Positions 4,086 to 6,314 of a stretch of DNA of 6,314 nucleotides are shown here, piece by piece. The translations under genes and the position numbers were made by a program. The number at the start of each line of letters is the position of its first letter. Within the stretch, counting starts at the first letter, position 1. The DNA comes from Defluviitaleaceae bacterium (lineage in GTDB: Bacteria; Bacillota; Clostridia; Lachnospirales; WRAA01): the NCBI GenBank assembly GCA_009780445.1, contig WRAA01000127.1:1-6314 (forward strand), written 5' to 3'. The notes under the pieces were generated by a model. It was not told the origin of the DNA. It saw nothing but the letters and a program-made list of their open reading frames with translations, and did no database searches.

Positions 4086-5492
4086 ATGATAGACTTGCAC
4101 AAACTGCCGTATCCTGGCATGAGAACTGTCAAAACAGCCATCGCCGTTGTGTCTGTGATGATATTTTACAGGGTGCTGGTGGGTTCCGAAGGGTGGATGA
4201 ACAGCGCGACACTGGCGTGTATTGTCGCGGTGATCTGCCTCCAAGATTCTGTGGACAAAACCTTGAGGGAAGGCGCGGCGCGTATACTCGGCACATTCGC
4301 CGGGGGCATGGCCGGCGCGGTTGTCTTGGCCACGGGCTTTCGCGAACACAGCTTCGCCGTATTCATAGTAGTGGCCGGCATCAGCATCATCTTCATCATC
4401 TACCTGCTAAACCTTATGGACAAGAACAACAGCGTGCCTATCGGCTGTGTCGTGTTCATGATGGTTGTGCTGAACATGTCGGATGTGTCCCCGGTACACC
4501 AAGCCCTGGGCAATATTGTGGACACAGTAGTGGGCATCGTAATCGCGTACAGCGTAAACAGGTTTGTGTACGAACCTGACCCCCAGAGAGTGCAGAACAA
4601 ACAAAATCACAACATACGAAGGAGATCTGATGCTTGCATGAAAACACAGAAGAAAGTCTGCGCGATACATGATATATCCTGCGTGGGAAGGTGCTCGCTC
4701 ACCGTGGCCCTGCCCATACTTTCGGCGGCCGGAACCGAGTGCAGCGTACTGCCGACGGCAGTGCTTTCGACGCACACCGGCGGCTTCACGGGCTTCACCT
4801 ACCGCGACCTCACAGAGGATATCACGCCGATATCCACGCACTGGCAAACTCTGGGCATCAACTTCGACGCGATGTACAGCGGCTTCCTCGGCTCCTTCGA
4901 ACAGCTCGACCTTGTTGCCGAATTGTTCGACACCTACCGGGGCGACGGTATCGTGATGGTGGATCCGGTAATGGCGGACGAAGGCAAGCTCTACCCCATC
5001 TATTCGCCGGAGATGGCGCAGGGTATGGCGAAGCTTTGCGCAAAGGCCGACATCATCATACCGAATTTGACCGAAGCCGCGTTCATCCTTGGCGAATCCG
5101 CCGAAAACTGGGAAGGCCCGCACTCCGAAGCGTACATCACCGGCCTGCTTAACAAGCTGGCCGCGCTGGGCCCCAAGCAGGTTGTGCTCACCGGCGTGAC
5201 ATTCGAGAAGGACACGATAGGCGCGGCATCTCTGGACGCGGCAAGCGGCGTGGTAAGCTATGCATTCTCGAAGCGTGCGGAAGGCCACTTCCACGGCACC
5301 GGCGATACCTTCGGCAGCGCGCTCCTCTCCGGCTTGCTAAACGACATGTCTCTCCAAGATTCTATGCAGCTTGCCGTGGACTACGTATGCGAATGTATTG
5401 ACCTTGCTCTGGCGACACCGCGCGAACGCCGCTACGGCGTGCCCTTCGAACAGGCTCTGCCCATGTTCATGAAGCGGCTGGGGCGTATGTAA
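4086..5492 (+). CDS. FUSC/ArAE_1-like membrane domain fused in frame to pyridoxamine kinase
   Basis: As read, this is one 468-aa frame. Residues 1-160 are a hydrophobic domain with about six membrane segments (near 14-32, 38-52, 66-84, 89-110, 115-132, 141-158). It has an R-I-L-G-T motif (67-70 region) and a D-T-V-V-G-I motif (146-151), resembling the N-terminal aromatic acid exporter family 1/FUSC domain. The role is unknown; membrane transport is only a family guess. Residues 161-184 form a polar linker with RRR. Residues 185-468 match a complete pyridoxamine/pyridoxal kinase. With six segments both ends would be cytoplasmic, so the kinase would face the cytosol. I know of no established membrane-kinase fusion of this sort. 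The kinase has its own plausible start at 4638, and a one-base change in the C5 tract at 4580-4584 would separate the genes with an ATGA overlap. The frame is certain as written, but whether it yields one polypeptide is open. Confidence 0.7.
   Translation: MIDLHKLPYPGMRTVKTAIAVVSVMIFYRVLVGSEGWMNSATLACIVAVICLQDSVDKTLREGAARILGTFAGGMAGAVVLATGFREHSFAVFIVVAGISIIFIIYLLNLMDKNNSVPIGCVVFMMVVLNMSDVSPVHQALGNIVDTVVGIVIAYSVNRFVYEPDPQRVQNKQNHNIRRRSDACMKTQKKVCAIHDISCVGRCSLTVALPILSAAGTECSVLPTAVLSTHTGGFTGFTYRDLTEDITPISTHWQTLGINFDAMYSGFLGSFEQLDLVAELFDTYRGDGIVMVDPVMADEGKLYPIYSPEMAQGMAKLCAKADIIIPNLTEAAFILGESAENWEGPHSEAYITGLLNKLAALGPKQVVLTGVTFEKDTIGAASLDAASGVVSYAFSKRAEGHFHGTGDTFGSALLSGLLNDMSLQDSMQLAVDYVCECIDLALATPRERRYGVPFEQALPMFMKRLGRM
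4580..4584 (+). other. C5 tract at the domain junction, possible frameshift point
   Basis: Five Cs lie just after the last recognisable membrane-domain residues. Removing one C moves the frame so that the membrane protein would end at TGA 4639-4641, overlapping the kinase ATG (4638-4640) as ATGA. The new frame is open all the way from the tract to that stop. Confidence 0.4.
4619..4624 (+). promoter_or_regulatory. Internal ribosome binding site before the kinase
   Basis: AAGGAG lies inside the fused frame, 13 nt before the in-frame ATG 4638, which is longer than ideal. It is 5 nt before an out-of-frame ATG at 4630 that reads Met-Leu-Ala then TGA, with that stop overlapping ATG 4638. Initiation at 4630 followed by reinitiation at 4638 is possible. 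A good Shine-Dalgarno in the middle of a frame is itself evidence that the kinase was, or is, separately translated. Confidence 0.55.
4638..5492 (+). CDS. Pyridoxamine/pyridoxal kinase (PdxK/PdxY type), from the internal start
   Basis: Translated from ATG 4638 the product is 284 aa, the normal length of a stand-alone B6 vitamer kinase, which phosphorylates pyridoxal or pyridoxamine with ATP in the cytosol (pyridoxal phosphate salvage). It is a ribokinase-superfamily fold. Residues recognised: LPTAVLSTHTGGF (38-50), MYSGFLGS (79-86), VDPVM (108-112), an IPNLTEAA stretch (141-148), and the anion-hole/catalytic GTGD (220-223) with D223 as expected base, followed by a small-residue helix. No key residue looks missing. 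This overlaps the fused frame in the same phase and is listed because the length, the conserved start (MKTQKKVCAIHDIS) and the internal Shine-Dalgarno suggest an independent start. The DUF1461 gene follows after 6 nt. An HMP-kinase-like alternative is less likely given the VLPTAVLSTHTGGF segment. Confidence 0.8.
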   Translation: MKTQKKVCAIHDISCVGRCSLTVALPILSAAGTECSVLPTAVLSTHTGGFTGFTYRDLTEDITPISTHWQTLGINFDAMYSGFLGSFEQLDLVAELFDTYRGDGIVMVDPVMADEGKLYPIYSPEMAQGMAKLCAKADIIIPNLTEAAFILGESAENWEGPHSEAYITGLLNKLAALGPKQVVLTGVTFEKDTIGAASLDAASGVVSYAFSKRAEGHFHGTGDTFGSALLSGLLNDMSLQDSMQLAVDYVCECIDLALATPRERRYGVPFEQALPMFMKRLGRM

Positions 5493-5498
5493 CTGCAC

Positions 5499-6209
5499 AT
5501 GCGCAAAAGGAGCTACCTACGATCCGTAATCGCCGGCCTTATCGCGGCCGCAAACTGTGTGTTTGTGATCTTGCTGTGTCTGTACGCGGCGATACACCTG
5601 CCCTCGTTTAACACAGGTTTCTACAGCTGGCAATATTCGGTTAACGACACCGTGGCAGTCGTCGGCGTGGAGCATGACGAGCTTATGCGCGTAACGCGCC
5701 ACATGCTGGACTATATGCGCGGCCGCACGCCGTATCTGCAGATCTACACAGAAGTGCGCGGCGAACTGCGCCCGTTTTTCAGCGAGCGCGAAATCCTCCA
5801 TATGGTGGACGTTTACAACCTGTTTGTGCTGGGCGACACCATCCGCAATATCGCGGCGGCGTGGTTCCTGGCCACAATCGCCCTACTCTGCTTCATGCGG
5901 GTGCCGATAATTCTTACCCTCAGCAAGGTGTACCGCCGGGTCATCGGCCTGCTGGCCGCGGGGCTGGCCGTGCTGACGATATTGATAGCGCGCGACTTCA
6001 ACTCGGCGTGGATCGTGTTCCACGAAATATTCTTCAACAACGACCTGTGGCTACTGGATCCGAATGTGGACCTGCTGGTGAACATCGTGCCGCTGCAGTT
6101 CTTCCTTACGCTGTCGGTGTTTGTCGGCGTGATATTTGCCGCGCTGCTGGCCGTGGTGTTTGCCGCGGCACAGCTTGCGTATACGCGCGAACGGCGGAAC
6201 GGCTCATGA
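5499..6209 (+). CDS. DUF1461/TIGR01906-family integral membrane protein
   Basis: This 236-aa protein has an N-terminal membrane segment (about 11-32), a roughly 85-residue extracytoplasmic region, then three more segments (about 117-135, 147-165, 198-228). The conserved features I associate with DUF1461 are FFSEREILHMVDV (93-105) and FHEIFFNNDLWLLDP (174-188), which carries paired histidine/acidic and aromatic residues. Length fits the family (roughly 200-240 aa). The biochemical function is unknown. The ATG lies 6 nt after the kinase stop and has no clear Shine-Dalgarno (only GGGG about 15 nt upstream), so translation probably depends on ribosomes finishing the kinase. Its stop overlaps the next start (ATGA). 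Family recognition is from motif memory, not a search. Confidence 0.8.
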   Translation: MRKRSYLRSVIAGLIAAANCVFVILLCLYAAIHLPSFNTGFYSWQYSVNDTVAVVGVEHDELMRVTRHMLDYMRGRTPYLQIYTEVRGELRPFFSEREILHMVDVYNLFVLGDTIRNIAAAWFLATIALLCFMRVPIILTLSKVYRRVIGLLAAGLAVLTILIARDFNSAWIVFHEIFFNNDLWLLDPNVDLLVNIVPLQFFLTLSVFVGVIFAALLAVVFAAAQLAYTRERRNGS

Positions 6210-6314
6210 TGTCGATAATACTTACAATACTCGGCGGCATTGCCGCGTTTATCCTGTTCCTGCTGACCTTTGCGCTGGCGGTGACGCTGTTGGTGGTGTT
6301 TGTGCCGGTGCGCT
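6206..6314 (+). CDS. Membrane-anchored protein, N-terminal part only (possibly DUF2953-like)
   Basis: ATG 6206 overlaps the DUF1461 stop (ATGA) and the frame is open to the window edge, giving 36 residues. They form one long hydrophobic helix (about 3-33) followed by FVPVR. A single N-terminal helix ending in a P-V-R motif is reminiscent of DUF2953 (YtfI-like) proteins of Bacillota, but 36 residues cannot settle this. A second ATG at 6209 is an equally possible start. There is no strong Shine-Dalgarno, so translational coupling to the DUF1461 gene is likely. The gene is cut by the edge, not truncated in any observable way. Confidence 0.6.
   Translation, partial: MMSIILTILGGIAAFILFLLTFALAVTLLVVFVPVR

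Noticed and set aside
4407..5294. 295-codon minus-strand frame antisense to the membrane domain and kinase
   Set aside because: It is a shadow of well-recognised plus-strand coding sequence, with no plausible domain or start signal.

Overview
The window reads as a bacterial chromosome segment of moderate-to-high GC. It most resembles Bacillota of the Clostridia type. The basis is family content (a TM287/288-type heterodimeric ABC exporter, a short aromatic-acid-exporter/FUSC membrane domain, a PdxK/PdxY-type pyridoxamine kinase, a DUF1461/TIGR01906 membrane protein) together with good Shine-Dalgarno sites. I cannot name a genus from sequence alone.

Layout. The left two thirds is on the minus strand and reads right to left. 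A promoter at 3966-3994 drives a 610-aa ABC half-transporter with a degenerate nucleotide site (2117-3949). Next comes a 152-bp inverted-repeat element (1970-2121), then a 618-aa partner half-transporter with a canonical catalytic site (92-1948). A well-placed ribosome binding site and the first codons of another gene (1-17) run off the left edge. The right third is on the plus strand and diverges from the same intergenic region. A near-consensus promoter at 4026-4054 drives a reading frame joining a FUSC/ArAE_1-like membrane domain to a complete pyridoxamine kinase (4086-5492). It is followed by a DUF1461 protein (5499-6209) and the first 36 codons of a membrane-anchored protein that may be DUF2953-like (6206 to the edge).

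The most unusual object is the element between the two ABC genes. It has imperfect terminal inverted repeats and at least four internal hairpins, and it is flanked by an exact 8-bp direct repeat (TCATATCA), as expected for a target-site duplication of a MITE-like insertion. Removing the element plus one repeat copy in silico restores a junction in which the first ABC gene ends at TAG 8 nt before the second gene's ATG, with a Shine-Dalgarno site between them. The element thus appears to have split a tightly coupled operon, supplied a new stop codon, and placed a structured spacer between the two halves of a presumed heterodimer.

The second point of interest is the membrane-domain/kinase fusion. 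The kinase part begins at an internal ATG (4638), has standard stand-alone length (284 aa), and has its own AAGGAG upstream. Loss of one base in the C5 tract at 4580-4584 would instead end the membrane gene at a TGA overlapping the kinase ATG (ATGA). The fusion may therefore be real, a frameshifted gene pair, or a sequence error. The two ABC genes probably form one exporter of unknown substrate. The rightward genes look like one transcription unit, but its membrane proteins have no assigned function.
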